8,700 nt of DNA from Dysgonamonadaceae bacterium (GCA_031255425.1 JAIRSN010000071.1:1-8700), one strand, 5' to 3'; positions 1 to 6,453 are shown, counted from the first letter of the stretch. The notes: generated from the letters alone by a model not told the origin. A program made the numbers and translations.

Positions 1-1755
1 CACAAAGAACGCTTGCTTTTTCACGCCATTGTTGGAAATAAGCCCTTTCCGGTTGAAGAAGTCCTGAATGCCGTTTAATTGGCGGCGGGGCGAATGGAAG
101 TCCACCAATATCCACGGACTGCATCCCGAAAAACCGTCGATTTTGTCGTACATGGCGAGCGTCCGCCGGTACAGTTCGGCTTGGTATTCTTCCGTCCAGA
201 TTTCGTCGGAGCCGCCGTGCCTGCCTTGCAGGGCGCCCGCACCAAATTCGCTGATGAATACCGGTTTGTCGTAGTTGATTTCCCAGCGGCGGGTGTTGAG
301 GTCGTTCAGCGTGCCGCTGTACCAGCCTAAGTAATTATTGAAGCTGATGATGTCTACGTACCGGCTCATGTAATCTTCCACTTTGCTTATATCGTTGCCT
401 TCGCCGGTCACCTCCATCGCCATGCTGATCAGGCGGCTCGGGTCTTTTTGCCTGGCAAAGCCGGTCAAATTGACGAGAAACCGGTCGCGGGCATCGCTGT
501 GGGGCGTTTCGTTGGCGACCGACCAGATGATGATGTTGCAACGGTTTTTGTCGCGGTCAATCATGTCGTTGAGTTGTTTCTCCGCATTGGCGTACGTGCC
601 GGGGTTTTCCCAGTGGATGGTCCAGTAAACCGGGATTTCCGACCAGACCATCAGTCCCTGTTTCTCCGCTTCGCGCACCATGTATTCGTTGTGCGGATAA
701 TGCGCCAGCCGGACAAAGTTGCAACCCAGCTCTTTCGCCCATCCCAACAGTATCTTTGCCTCGTCGGGCGACCATGCCCGCCCTTGGCGGAAGGGCGCTT
801 CTTCGTGGATGGAAATGCCTTTCAAGAAGATTTTTTTACCGTTCAGGCGGATCTCTTTCCCAGCCGTTTCGATCCGGCGGAAACCGATTTTGTCCGCGAT
901 CTTTTCTTCATCCGAAGACAGGAAGACATCGTACAGCTTGGGGTTTTCCGGCGTCCACAGCTCCGGTTCGACATTCAGCGAAAAAGAAACCTGACCCGTT
1001 TCGCCGGTCGATAATACCCGGTTGATTTTGAGTTCCGGAATTTCCAGCACAATCTTCTTCCCGGCGAGCGCCCGGTTCAGCCGGATGTTGCCGGAGATAA
1101 CATTGTACTTGCCGTTTTCCAGCCGGATGACGTAGTCGTCTATGTACGTTTCCGGCACGTCAACGACCAGTACTTCACGGGTAATGCCGCCGTAGTTCCA
1201 CCAGTCGGCGTTTACCGTGGGAACGCCTTCCGGACGGCGCTCGTTGTTTACGCGGACAACGATAAAATTGCTCCCGTCCTTTATTTTACCGGTGACGTCG
1301 AAATGAAAAGGCGTGAAACCGCCTGTATGTTCGCCGATTTTCTCCCCGTTCAGGTAAACTTGAGCTTCGTAGTTGACCGCTCCGAAATAAACAACGGTTT
1401 TCTTGCCCGGCTTTTTCGTATAATCGAAGTCTTTTTTAAACCAGACGCTGCCTTCGTAGAAAAATAATTGCGCATTCCGGGTGTTCCAGTCCGAGGGAAG
1501 AGTCATCAGTGGCGCCGTATCGAGATTGTATTCCACTAAATCGCTCTTGTCTTTCGCTTTTTGATTTTTGAAGAATCCGTTGGGATTTTCCTTCAACCGG
1601 TAGTCATAATAACCCATGTCGAAAGGGTCGATGATGTAGTTCCAACTGCCGTTCAAGGATTGATGCTCACGAGAATATACATTCTGCAACACCGTTTCCT
1701 GCGCTTGGGCAAAAAACGGGACCAGAAGTAATAAAATAATCATTCTGTTTTTCAT
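1..1755 (-). CDS. Secreted GH2 beta-glucuronidase (3' end cut by window edge)
   Basis: Retaining glycoside hydrolase of family 2, predicted to release glucuronic acid from glycans or glucuronide conjugates in the periplasm or outside the cell. The frame is open from the ATG at 1755 to the left edge (585 codons, no stop). It begins with a signal peptide, MKNRMIILLLLVPFFAQA, with likely cleavage before Q19. An N-terminal jelly-roll sugar-binding domain follows (to about residue 215), then an Ig-like domain (about 216-300) and a TIM barrel. In the barrel I see NFVRLAHYPH (346-355), the acid/base pair N415-E416 in SVANE, and the nucleophile E503 in ISEFGAG. The N568-R-K570 motif matches the N-x-K that contacts the glucuronate carboxylate. 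As I recall E. coli UidA, the equivalents are E413, E504 and N566/K568 in 603 residues, so only about 20 residues should be missing. There is no long active-site loop as in UidA. The gene starts 24 bp after the CPBP protease gene and is probably co-transcribed with it. A beta-galacturonidase is the main alternative. Confidence 0.9.
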   Translation of the reverse strand, partial: MKNRMIILLLLVPFFAQAQETVLQNVYSREHQSLNGSWNYIIDPFDMGYYDYRLKENPNGFFKNQKAKDKSDLVEYNLDTAPLMTLPSDWNTRNAQLFFYEGSVWFKKDFDYTKKPGKKTVVYFGAVNYEAQVYLNGEKIGEHTGGFTPFHFDVTGKIKDGSNFIVVRVNNERRPEGVPTVNADWWNYGGITREVLVVDVPETYIDDYVIRLENGKYNVISGNIRLNRALAGKKIVLEIPELKINRVLSTGETGQVSFSLNVEPELWTPENPKLYDVFLSSDEEKIADKIGFRRIETAGKEIRLNGKKIFLKGISIHEEAPFRQGRAWSPDEAKILLGWAKELGCNFVRLAHYPHNEYMVREAEKQGLMVWSEIPVYWTIHWENPGTYANAEKQLNDMIDRDKNRCNIIIWSVANETPHSDARDRFLVNLTGFARQKDPSRLISMAMEVTGEGNDISKVEDYMSRYVDIISFNNYLGWYSGTLNDLNTRRWEINYDKPVFISEFGAGALQGRHGGSDEIWTEEYQAELYRRTLAMYDKIDGFSGCSPWILVDFHSPRRQLNGIQDFFNRKGLISNNGVKKQAFFV

Positions 1756-1779
1756 TGTGTTTATATTAATATTAAAAAA

Positions 1780-2712
1780 TTATAGTTCATCGACTGATTC
1801 TGCTGCCTTGCTCCGTAGCTGTATTTTCCGGAAAAGAAACAGGAACAGGACAAGGGAAACGACAGACAGCCACAACGTGGAGCCTGTTCCGATAAGATCG
1901 GCTGTCTCGACCTGTCCGGGATTGTCCTGAAAAACAGAATAACAAACCACGCCGAAACAATTATTGGTGAAATGCGCCAGCACCGGTACCCAGATGTTTT
2001 TAGTATAATAAAGCAGGTACCCCAGATACGCGCCCAGAAGCATACGGGGAACAAATCCGTAAAATTGGAGGTGAATCGCACTGAAGATGATTGCAACAAT
2101 CCAGATAACGACGTGGGGATTCCGGATCATCCGGCCGAAGATAGTTTGCAGGACGCCACGGAATATAAATTCTTCGCCGATGCCTGCCAGCACGCAGATA
2201 ATCAGGATATTGAGCATCAAATCCCGGGCGCTTCGCACGTAAAGCATTTTCTCCAGCATCTCGCCGGTATTCTTTTCGGCAGCTTTCATCCATTCTTCCA
2301 GCCCTTTCAGGTATTCGGGAAGCACCAACTGCTGATTCACCTGCGAAGTCAGGTTCATCAGCGGAATCGCAACCAGAATGCTCAAAACTGCCAATCCCAT
2401 CACCGGAAAGGAAACCGGAGCATCGACCTGAAGATAGTTTTTGTAATTGTCGCTGAACAGCCGCGCGCAGATGATGGCGGGGAATATAAACGCGACCAGC
2501 ACTTGCAGCAGTTGTATTTCCCTCATCAAATCCGGATAGCTTCCGAGATTTTGCATCACTTCCTGAAGCACTTCCGGAGAGATTCCGAACTTCGCTGCGA
2601 TGAGAATAGAACTAAGCACCGTTGTTGCCACAAAACCTGCCGCAATCATAAATCCGAGTACCAACAACTGAACAAATGCGGATGTGTCTTTGAATATACC
2701 TTTCAAGAGCAT
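1780..2712 (-). CDS. CPBP (CAAX/Abi) family intramembrane metalloprotease
   Basis: A 310-residue polytopic inner-membrane protein with all three signature motifs of the CPBP family: E180-E181-xxx-R185 (EEFIFR), F210-xxx-H214 (FSAIH) and H247-xxx-N251 (HFTNN). These Glu and His residues are the predicted metal ligands and catalytic groups of an Rce1-like glutamate-type protease within the membrane. Hydrophobic segments are visible near residues 14-40, 68-85, 103-120, 166-178, 200-213, 223-236, 240-262 and 278-295. A charged loop lies between about 135 and 163. Family members take part in bacteriocin self-immunity, protein processing or unknown roles; no substrate can be read from the context. 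The gene starts 18 bp after the dihydroorotate-dehydrogenase-like gene and ends 24 bp before the GH2 gene, with no clear promoter or terminator in either gap. The family call is firm, but the function is open. Confidence 0.92.
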   Translation of the reverse strand: MLLKGIFKDTSAFVQLLVLGFMIAAGFVATTVLSSILIAAKFGISPEVLQEVMQNLGSYPDLMREIQLLQVLVAFIFPAIICARLFSDNYKNYLQVDAPVSFPVMGLAVLSILVAIPLMNLTSQVNQQLVLPEYLKGLEEWMKAAEKNTGEMLEKMLYVRSARDLMLNILIICVLAGIGEEFIFRGVLQTIFGRMIRNPHVVIWIVAIIFSAIHLQFYGFVPRMLLGAYLGYLLYYTKNIWVPVLAHFTNNCFGVVCYSVFQDNPGQVETADLIGTGSTLWLSVVSLVLFLFLFRKIQLRSKAAESVDEL

Positions 2713-2730
2713 GTCTTTGTCTTTATCAAT

Positions 2731-3711
2731 TTAATCCCTGTTGGAAAAATACCTCATAAACTGAACCCGTTCGTACAGGGAAGGGTCTTCTATCGAAGCG
2801 TAATTGAGTTTTCCCCTGAATTCGTTTAATGAGTAGAAGTTCATACTGTGCATCCATTCTTCCATGCTGCGTTTCATCTGCGCGATGATTTCGTTTCCAT
2901 GCTGGTAGACGGCGCTGCAAATCTGGATGGCAGAAGCCCCCGAAAGGATGCATTTAAGGATGCTTTCCCAGTCGTGTATGCCGGTACATGCGGCAATCGA
3001 AGCGGAAGGCAGTTTTCCGGAAACAATGCCGGTCCAGCGCAAGGCATCGCTTATGTCCGTGTAGGAGCTGAATACCTGTCCGGAAGTTAATTGCAGCCGG
3101 TTTATGTCGATGTCCGGATAGTAAAAACGGTTGAACAGCACCACGCCGGAAATGCCCAGCGAAATCAGTTCGTTGATCAGGCGAAGCGGGTGGGAGAAAT
3201 ATTTCGTCATCTTTACAATCACGGGAATATGCAGCAGGTCTTTCACCTTCCGGGCAATCCGCAGGCAGGCATTGTCCAGGAAACCGGCGTCTTTTTCCAA
3301 CTCCGTATGGAGTGCGAAAAAGTTCAGTTCCAGGGCATCGGCGCCCGCCATTTCGATCTGGCAGGCAAATTCGATCCACGAGTCGTCCTTGTAGCAGTTC
3401 ACGCTGGCGATGACCGGAATACGGCAGTTGTCTTTCGTTTCCCGAATCAGTTTCAGGTAATTGTTTACTTCGTTTGTTTTGAAATAATGAAGAACATGTT
3501 CGTTTGCCGTCTGAAATTCTTCGCCCATCAGCAACGATGCGGCATTTTTCGAAATCTGCTCTTCAAACAAAGACTTCAGAACCAGCGCACCCGCTCCGGC
3601 TTTCTCCAGTTCCCTGTTTTTACTTACGGAATCGGTCAATCCCGAACTGGCGATGATAATGGGATTCGGCAACGTCAAGTTTGCAAATGTTGTTTCAAGT
3701 ATCGCTTCCAT
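2731..3711 (-). CDS. Dihydroorotate dehydrogenase-like FMN protein
   Basis: A 326-residue TIM-barrel flavoprotein of the dihydroorotate dehydrogenase/PreA superfamily. FMN-site features are visible: LVLKS with K46, VNCYKDD (104-110), ELN (128-130), VIVKMTK with K167, and the C-terminal phosphate-binding stretch C242-T-G-I-H-D followed by SGASAIQICSAVYQ (257-270). The segment after ELN reads FFALHTE (131-137). True class 1 enzymes have a Cys or Ser followed by Pro-Asn there, so the usual catalytic base is absent and dihydroorotate oxidation is doubtful. This fits the 'dihydroorotate dehydrogenase-like' group common in Bacteroidota, whose reaction is unknown to me. I chose the ATG at 3711 (MEAILETTFANL). 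A TTG at 3735 would add eight residues of unlikely sequence. With the ATG, the gene overlaps the end of yggS by 17 bp, which suggests translational coupling. The CPBP gene follows after 18 bp. Confidence 0.85.
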   Translation of the reverse strand: MEAILETTFANLTLPNPIIIASSGLTDSVSKNRELEKAGAGALVLKSLFEEQISKNAASLLMGEEFQTANEHVLHYFKTNEVNNYLKLIRETKDNCRIPVIASVNCYKDDSWIEFACQIEMAGADALELNFFALHTELEKDAGFLDNACLRIARKVKDLLHIPVIVKMTKYFSHPLRLINELISLGISGVVLFNRFYYPDIDINRLQLTSGQVFSSYTDISDALRWTGIVSGKLPSASIAACTGIHDWESILKCILSGASAIQICSAVYQHGNEIIAQMKRSMEEWMHSMNFYSLNEFRGKLNYASIEDPSLYERVQFMRYFSNRD

Positions 3712-4384
3712 AAAACGGTTGTTTTCTATCTCCAAATATTTTTGTTCCTATTCTCACAAGCGTGCTTCCTGCTTCGACGGCAAGGGGATAGTCGTCGCTC
3801 ATGCCCATCGACAGTTCTTTGAAATCTTCGTTCCCGGAAAAATAGCCTTCTTTCAGCCGGGTAAACAGGGCAGACAGCCCGGAAAACTCTTTGCAGACCT
3901 GCGATTCGTCGTCCGTGAGCGTAGCCATTCCCATCAGTCCGGCGATAATCAGGTGGGGGTAACATTCCGGCATCTTATTGTTCACGAAATCTTCTACCTC
4001 TTCGAAGGAGAATCCGAATTTCGCCTCTTCCTGTGCGATGTGTACCTGCAACAACACTTTCAGCCGGCGACCGGATTTGGCGGCGTGATGCTCCAGCTCG
4101 TTCAGGAGCTTGATGCTGTCCGCCGAGTGCAGCATCGCAACAAGCGGGACGATGTATTTCACCTTGTTGACTTGCAGGTGCCCGATGAAATGCCATTCGA
4201 CATCCTTGGGGAGATGTTCGTATTTGGCGAGCAGTTCCTGCACCCGGCTTTCCCCGAACAGGCGCTGTCCCGCCCGGTACGCCTCCCGGATGTCCGGGAT
4301 TTCCTGGAATTTCGAAACGGCTACCAGGCGCACATTCGCAGGCAAGTCTTCTTTTATCCGGTTTAATCGCGACGCAATGTTCAT
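3695..4384 (-). CDS. yggS: YggS/PLPBP pyridoxal-phosphate homeostasis protein
   Basis: A 229-residue cytoplasmic member of the YggS/YBL036C/PROSC family, which has a single-domain alanine-racemase-like barrel. It binds pyridoxal 5'-phosphate and buffers free PLP without a known enzymatic reaction. K25 in VAVSKFQ is the predicted Schiff-base lysine. Other family hallmarks are FGESRVQE (43-50), HFIGHLQVNK (65-74), GLMGMATL (149-156) and LSMGMSDD (191-198), followed by AGSTLVRIGTKIFG (205-218), the phosphate-binding C-terminal segment. Family proteins often have FGEN where this one has FGES. The length is normal for the family. The ATG at 4384 overlaps the TGA of the DUF4494 gene in an ATGA junction, and the 3' end overlaps the next gene, so all three are probably translated in a coupled way. 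Confidence 0.95.
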   Translation of the reverse strand: MNIASRLNRIKEDLPANVRLVAVSKFQEIPDIREAYRAGQRLFGESRVQELLAKYEHLPKDVEWHFIGHLQVNKVKYIVPLVAMLHSADSIKLLNELEHHAAKSGRRLKVLLQVHIAQEEAKFGFSFEEVEDFVNNKMPECYPHLIIAGLMGMATLTDDESQVCKEFSGLSALFTRLKEGYFSGNEDFKELSMGMSDDYPLAVEAGSTLVRIGTKIFGDRKQPFYGSDT

Positions 4385-4839
4385 TCCGCTGTTTCTGCTT
4401 GTTTCGTTTTCGTCTCCGGTGCAAACGGGAATACGTCCATGATGGTGGTTTCGACGACCGAGGCGATTACATAGTCGCTCATCGTCCCCTTCATTCCGTC
4501 TTCCAAAACCGCTATGGCGTCTTTCAGGTCCGACGCCTGCGCGAGCATTTGGACGGCGGTTTTCTTTTCGGCGCCGCTTTTTTCGTCCAGCGTGATAAAG
4601 TTGACTCTTATTTTATAATAGCGGTCGCCGTTTTCGTTGAAAAACAGTTCGGCGATTTTCGCCCGCTTGATATTGGCGACAATAAACTCGCCGCTTACAT
4701 AATGTTTCACTTCTTCGATGATCCGCGCTTCGGCTTCCGTAAACGAGAGGGCGTCGACCAGATAAGGTTCCGTCACCCGTTTCTGAACACCGTTCTCCAT
4801 CATTTTCTCATACGAAACTTTACATTCAAACCAATTCAT
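4381..4839 (-). CDS. DUF4494 family protein
   Basis: A 152-residue soluble protein that I recognise as DUF4494, a family of unknown function essentially confined to Bacteroidota. It opens with MNWFECKVSYEKMMENG, a typical start for the family. It continues with a compact alpha/beta-looking region: TEAEARIIEEVKHYVSG, then strands around EFIVANIKRAKIAELFF and YYKIRVNFITLDE. No signal peptide, membrane segment, cysteine cluster or catalytic motif is visible. The C-terminal tail (about 138-152, FAPETKTKQAETAE) is polar and probably disordered. The gene begins 20 bp after the deaminase gene and ends inside the yggS start codon (ATGA overlap). This tight pairing suggests a role linked to YggS or to PLP-related metabolism, but that is inference from position only. 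Confidence 0.88.
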   Translation of the reverse strand: MNWFECKVSYEKMMENGVQKRVTEPYLVDALSFTEAEARIIEEVKHYVSGEFIVANIKRAKIAELFFNENGDRYYKIRVNFITLDEKSGAEKKTAVQMLAQASDLKDAIAVLEDGMKGTMSDYVIASVVETTIMDVFPFAPETKTKQAETAE

Positions 4840-4859
4840 TTTATTTCAATTAGAGTTAA

Positions 4860-5333
4860 TCAATATTTTATTTTATCTTCTTTGTCCGTCCACCTTTCAA
4901 ACGCTTTGATCGCTTCGTTCCGCATCATTTTTACTACCGGAACGGCGCGTTTTTCCTGCGGCAGGCTCAGTTGATCGTATATAAACGAGTCGTCGAAGCC
5001 GATGGCTTTTGCGTCGGCTTTTGTATTGGCATAATAGATTTTGCCGATCCGTGCCCAGTAAATGGCGGCGAGGCACATGGGGCAAGGTTCGCAGGAAGTG
5101 TAGATTTCGCAGCCCGACAAATCGAACTGTTTCAACTTCCTTGCTGCCTTCCGGATGGCGGTCACTTCCGCGTGGGCGGTGGGGTCGTTTTTCGCCGTCA
5201 CCTGGTTGCAGCCCGAAGCAATCTCTTTGCCCGCCTTCACGATGACGGCTCCGAACGGACCGCCGCCTTTCGCTACGCTTTGCAGGGAAAGCCGGATCGC
5301 TTTTTGCATTTTCTTTTCCGAATACTTGTCCAT
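4860..5333 (-). CDS. guaD: Nucleoside/nucleobase deaminase, probably guanine deaminase
   Basis: A 157-residue zinc-dependent enzyme of the cytidine-deaminase fold. The zinc site is clear: H54-A-E56 supplies one ligand and the proton-shuttling glutamate, and P83-C84-P-M-C87 supplies two cysteine ligands. The N-terminal GGGPFGAVIV (23-32) resembles the guanine-deaminase branch (B. subtilis GuaD, about 156 residues, guanine to xanthine plus ammonia) rather than tRNA-editing TadA, which usually reads GEVPVGAV. The protein ends in a tyrosine (KIKY). As I recall, GuaD also has a C-terminal Tyr that reaches into the partner subunit's active site, which supports this assignment. It would act in cytoplasmic purine salvage or nitrogen release. 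The gene starts 4 bp after the engB stop and is followed 20 bp later by DUF4494. A generic nucleoside deaminase is the alternative. Confidence 0.85.
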   Translation of the reverse strand: MDKYSEKKMQKAIRLSLQSVAKGGGPFGAVIVKAGKEIASGCNQVTAKNDPTAHAEVTAIRKAARKLKQFDLSGCEIYTSCEPCPMCLAAIYWARIGKIYYANTKADAKAIGFDDSFIYDQLSLPQEKRAVPVVKMMRNEAIKAFERWTDKEDKIKY

Positions 5334-5337
5334 AAAA

Positions 5338-5934
5338 CTACATCGACCGGTTAATTGTTTCTATATAATCCAGGATTTCTTCTTTTCCTTTTTTATGTTC
5401 CGAAGAAGTAAAAAAAACAGGCGGCAGTTCCTCCCAGCTTTCCAGCAGTTTGGTTTGATATACCTTTCTGTTTTCGTTCAACCGGGAAGCAGAGATTTTG
5501 TCCGTTTTTGTAAATACGAGGACAAAGGGAATCCCCTTTTCTCCCAGCCGGTTGATAAACTCCAGATCAATCGCCTGCGGTTCCAGCCGGCAGTCCAGCA
5601 GCAGGAAGAGGCAGGTCAGGGCAACTCGTTTCTCCAAGTAATTGTCGATAATTTTCCGGATATTTTCGCGTCCTTTTTTCCCTCGCTGCGCATAGCCGTA
5701 CCCCGGCAAATCGACCAGGTACCATTCGTCGTTGATCAGGAAATGATTGATCAGTTGCGTTTTTCCGGGCGTGGAAGAAGTCATCGCCAAGCCCTTTTTC
5801 CCGGTGAGCATATTGATCAGGGAGGATTTCCCCACATTGGAACGGCCGATAAAAGCATATTCCGGCTTGCCGTCCTGAGGACACCGGTTTACGTCCGTGT
5901 TGCTGATGATAAACGTTGCGTTTTTTATATTCAC
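5338..5934 (-). CDS. engB: EngB/YihA/YsxC ribosome-assembly GTPase
   Basis: A 198-residue TRAFAC-class GTPase required for assembly of the large ribosomal subunit. All nucleotide-binding motifs are present: G1 GRSNVGKSS (30-38), the switch I threonine in TSSTPGKTQ (52-60), G3 DLPGYG (75-80), G4 TKTD (142-145) and a G5-like TSS (175-177). The length is standard for EngB. The start codon is GTG at 5934: the frame upstream has a stop five codons earlier and no ATG, and homologues I recall begin in the same way (short strand, then [10 protein letters not shown]). This is the first gene of the leftward cluster. A consensus Bacteroidota -7 element sits about 27 bp upstream, and the deaminase gene follows after 4 bp, so engB probably heads the operon. 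Confidence 0.96.
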   Translation of the reverse strand: MNIKNATFIISNTDVNRCPQDGKPEYAFIGRSNVGKSSLINMLTGKKGLAMTSSTPGKTQLINHFLINDEWYLVDLPGYGYAQRGKKGRENIRKIIDNYLEKRVALTCLFLLLDCRLEPQAIDLEFINRLGEKGIPFVLVFTKTDKISASRLNENRKVYQTKLLESWEELPPVFFTSSEHKKGKEEILDYIETINRSM

Positions 5935-5960
5935 TGCGATCTGAAATTAAGAAAAACACA

Positions 5961-5968
5961 CAAAGTTA
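5961..5968 (-). promoter_or_regulatory. Predicted engB promoter (-7 element)
   Basis: On the minus strand this reads TAACTTTG, an exact match to the Bacteroidota sigma-ABfr -7 consensus TAnnTTTG. It is placed so that transcription would start about 20-25 nt before the engB GTG codon. The upstream -33 region has only a T-rich stretch (ACTTTTCC) and no clean TTTG at the expected distance, so the -33 half is weak. Confidence 0.5.
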
Positions 5969-6053
5969 ATTAATTTCAGGAAAAGTATGGATATTGGAAA
6001 TAAAAAACTTGATGAAATCCGCGTTTGCCCGGGTTGCCGGTTGTTTTGTTCAT

Positions 6054-6075
6054 AAAAGAAGGGGGGAAAGGGAGG
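6054..6075 (+). other. 22-bp homopurine tract
   Basis: An uninterrupted run of A and G on the plus strand with G6 and G3 blocks, lying directly left of the repeat array. It has only three G-runs of three or more plus a GG, so a stable G-quadruplex is not assured. The complementary polypyrimidine strand would be transcribed if the engB unit started further upstream. No function is assigned. Confidence 0.5.
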
Positions 6076-6261
6076 TTTACCGGTTGAAAAGTAACTTGCG
6101 CGGGCTGTACATTTAAAGAATACAGTTGAAAAGTGACTTGCGCGGAGTGTACATTTAAAGAATTCAGTTGAAAAATAGCTTGCGCGGGGTGTAAATTTAA
6201 AGAATTCGGTTGAAAAATAGCTGGCGCGGGCTGCGCAACTAAGAATTCGGTTGAAAAGTGA

Positions 6262-6280
6262 CTTGCGCGGGCTGCGCAAG
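6262..6280 (+). repeat. Hairpin in repeat copy 5
   Basis: CTTGCGC and GCGCAAG form a perfect 7-bp inverted repeat around a GGGCT loop. This occurs because copy 5 carries the CGCAAGCA tail; units with the TACATTTAAAG tail cannot form it. No T-run follows immediately, so it is not an obvious terminator. Confidence 0.7.
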
Positions 6281-6302
6281 CATGTTTTCGTTTAAAAAGT
6301 GA

Positions 6303-6321
6303 CTTGCGCGGGCTGCGCAAG
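6303..6321 (+). repeat. Hairpin in repeat copy 6
   Basis: This has the same 7-bp stem (CTTGCGC/GCGCAAG) and GGGCT loop as copy 5, 41 bp further on. A TTTTT run occurs at 6326-6330 after GCATG, so a weak terminator role on the plus strand is conceivable but not compelling. Confidence 0.65.
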
Positions 6322-6406
6322 CATGTTTTTCGTTTAAAAAGTGACTTGCGCGGGCTGTACATTTGAAGAATTTAGTTGAAAAGTAGTGTTTCCTAAAAAT
6401 ATAGAA

Positions 6407-6424
6407 GCGCCTGAGGCGCCTTTT
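6407..6424 (+). terminator. Short hairpin followed by CTTTT, possible terminator
   Basis: GCGCC (6407-6411) pairs with GGCGC (6415-6419) around a TGA loop, followed by CTTTTG. The stem is only 5 bp and the T-run is short, so this is a weak candidate for an intrinsic terminator of plus-strand transcription coming out of the repeat array. Its T-run doubles as the -33 element of the cusA promoter. Confidence 0.35.
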
Positions 6425-6453
6425 GACATTTACAATAAAATTATATAATTTTG
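6422..6453 (+). promoter_or_regulatory. Predicted cusA promoter (Bacteroidota type)
   Basis: TTTG at 6422-6425 and TAATTTTG at 6446-6453 are separated by 20 bp. They match the Bacteroidota -33 (TTTG) and -7 (TAnnTTTG) consensus in both sequence and spacing. Transcription should start near 6457-6461, giving a leader of about 45-50 nt before the GTG codon at 6506. This is the best promoter in the window. Confidence 0.65.

Larger units (their letters stand above)
1..5934 (-). other. Probable seven-gene leftward operon
   Basis: Seven consecutive minus-strand genes run from engB to the GH2 enzyme. The junctions, in order, are: 4-bp gap, 20-bp gap, 4-bp ATGA overlap, 17-bp overlap, 18-bp gap and 24-bp gap. 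I found no terminator hairpin in the gaps. The only convincing TAnnTTTG element lies upstream of engB. Internal promoters inside coding regions cannot be excluded, especially for the last two genes, which are unrelated to the housekeeping members. Confidence 0.65.
6083..6386 (+). repeat. Intergenic tandem repeat array, about 42-bp unit, seven full copies and one partial
   Basis: Direct repeats start at 6083, 6125, 6167, 6209, 6250, 6290 and 6332, with lengths of 42, 42, 42, 41, 40, 42 and 43 bp. A 12-bp stub follows at 6375-6386. Each unit opens with GTTGAAAA or GTTTAAAA and then has a strongly kept core, ACTTGCGCGGGCTG. Copies 2 and 3 vary within it, and copies 3 and 4 have AGCTTGCG or AGCTGGCG just before it. 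The 3' third comes in two kinds. Copies 1, 2, 3 and 7 end TACATTTAAAGAAT or close to it. Copies 5 and 6 end CGCAAGCATGTTTT. Copy 4 is a hybrid (GCGCAACTAAGAATTC). The array fills most of the gap between the divergent engB and cusA promoters. There are no unique spacers, so it is not a CRISPR. The minus strand stays open through several copies because the period is near a multiple of three, but this looks fortuitous. Confidence 0.93.

Noticed and set aside
448..1014. Plus-strand open frame (188 codons) inside the GH2 gene
   Set aside because: The minus strand here encodes the conserved GH2 barrel with its catalytic residues. The plus frame is a codon-bias shadow.
1756..1779. Separate promoter for the GH2 gene in the 24-bp AT-rich gap
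   Set aside because: The gap is AT-rich and partly palindromic but has no TAnnTTTG, and the space is too short for a full promoter outside the upstream coding region.
1972..2829. Plus-strand open frame (285 codons) opposite the CPBP protease gene
   Set aside because: It is antisense to a gene with all three CPBP motifs. Its Gln/His-rich sequence has no domain and it crosses the boundary into the next gene.
3091..3822. Plus-strand open frame (243 codons) opposite the DHOD-like and yggS genes
   Set aside because: It is antisense to two clear genes and spans their junction. No family resemblance and no promoter were seen.
6058..6074. G-quadruplex
   Set aside because: Only three runs of three or more G are present, followed by GG. 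At best a weak two-layer structure is possible.
6083..6386. CRISPR array
   Set aside because: The units are contiguous and similar along their whole length, with no unique spacers and no cas genes in the window.
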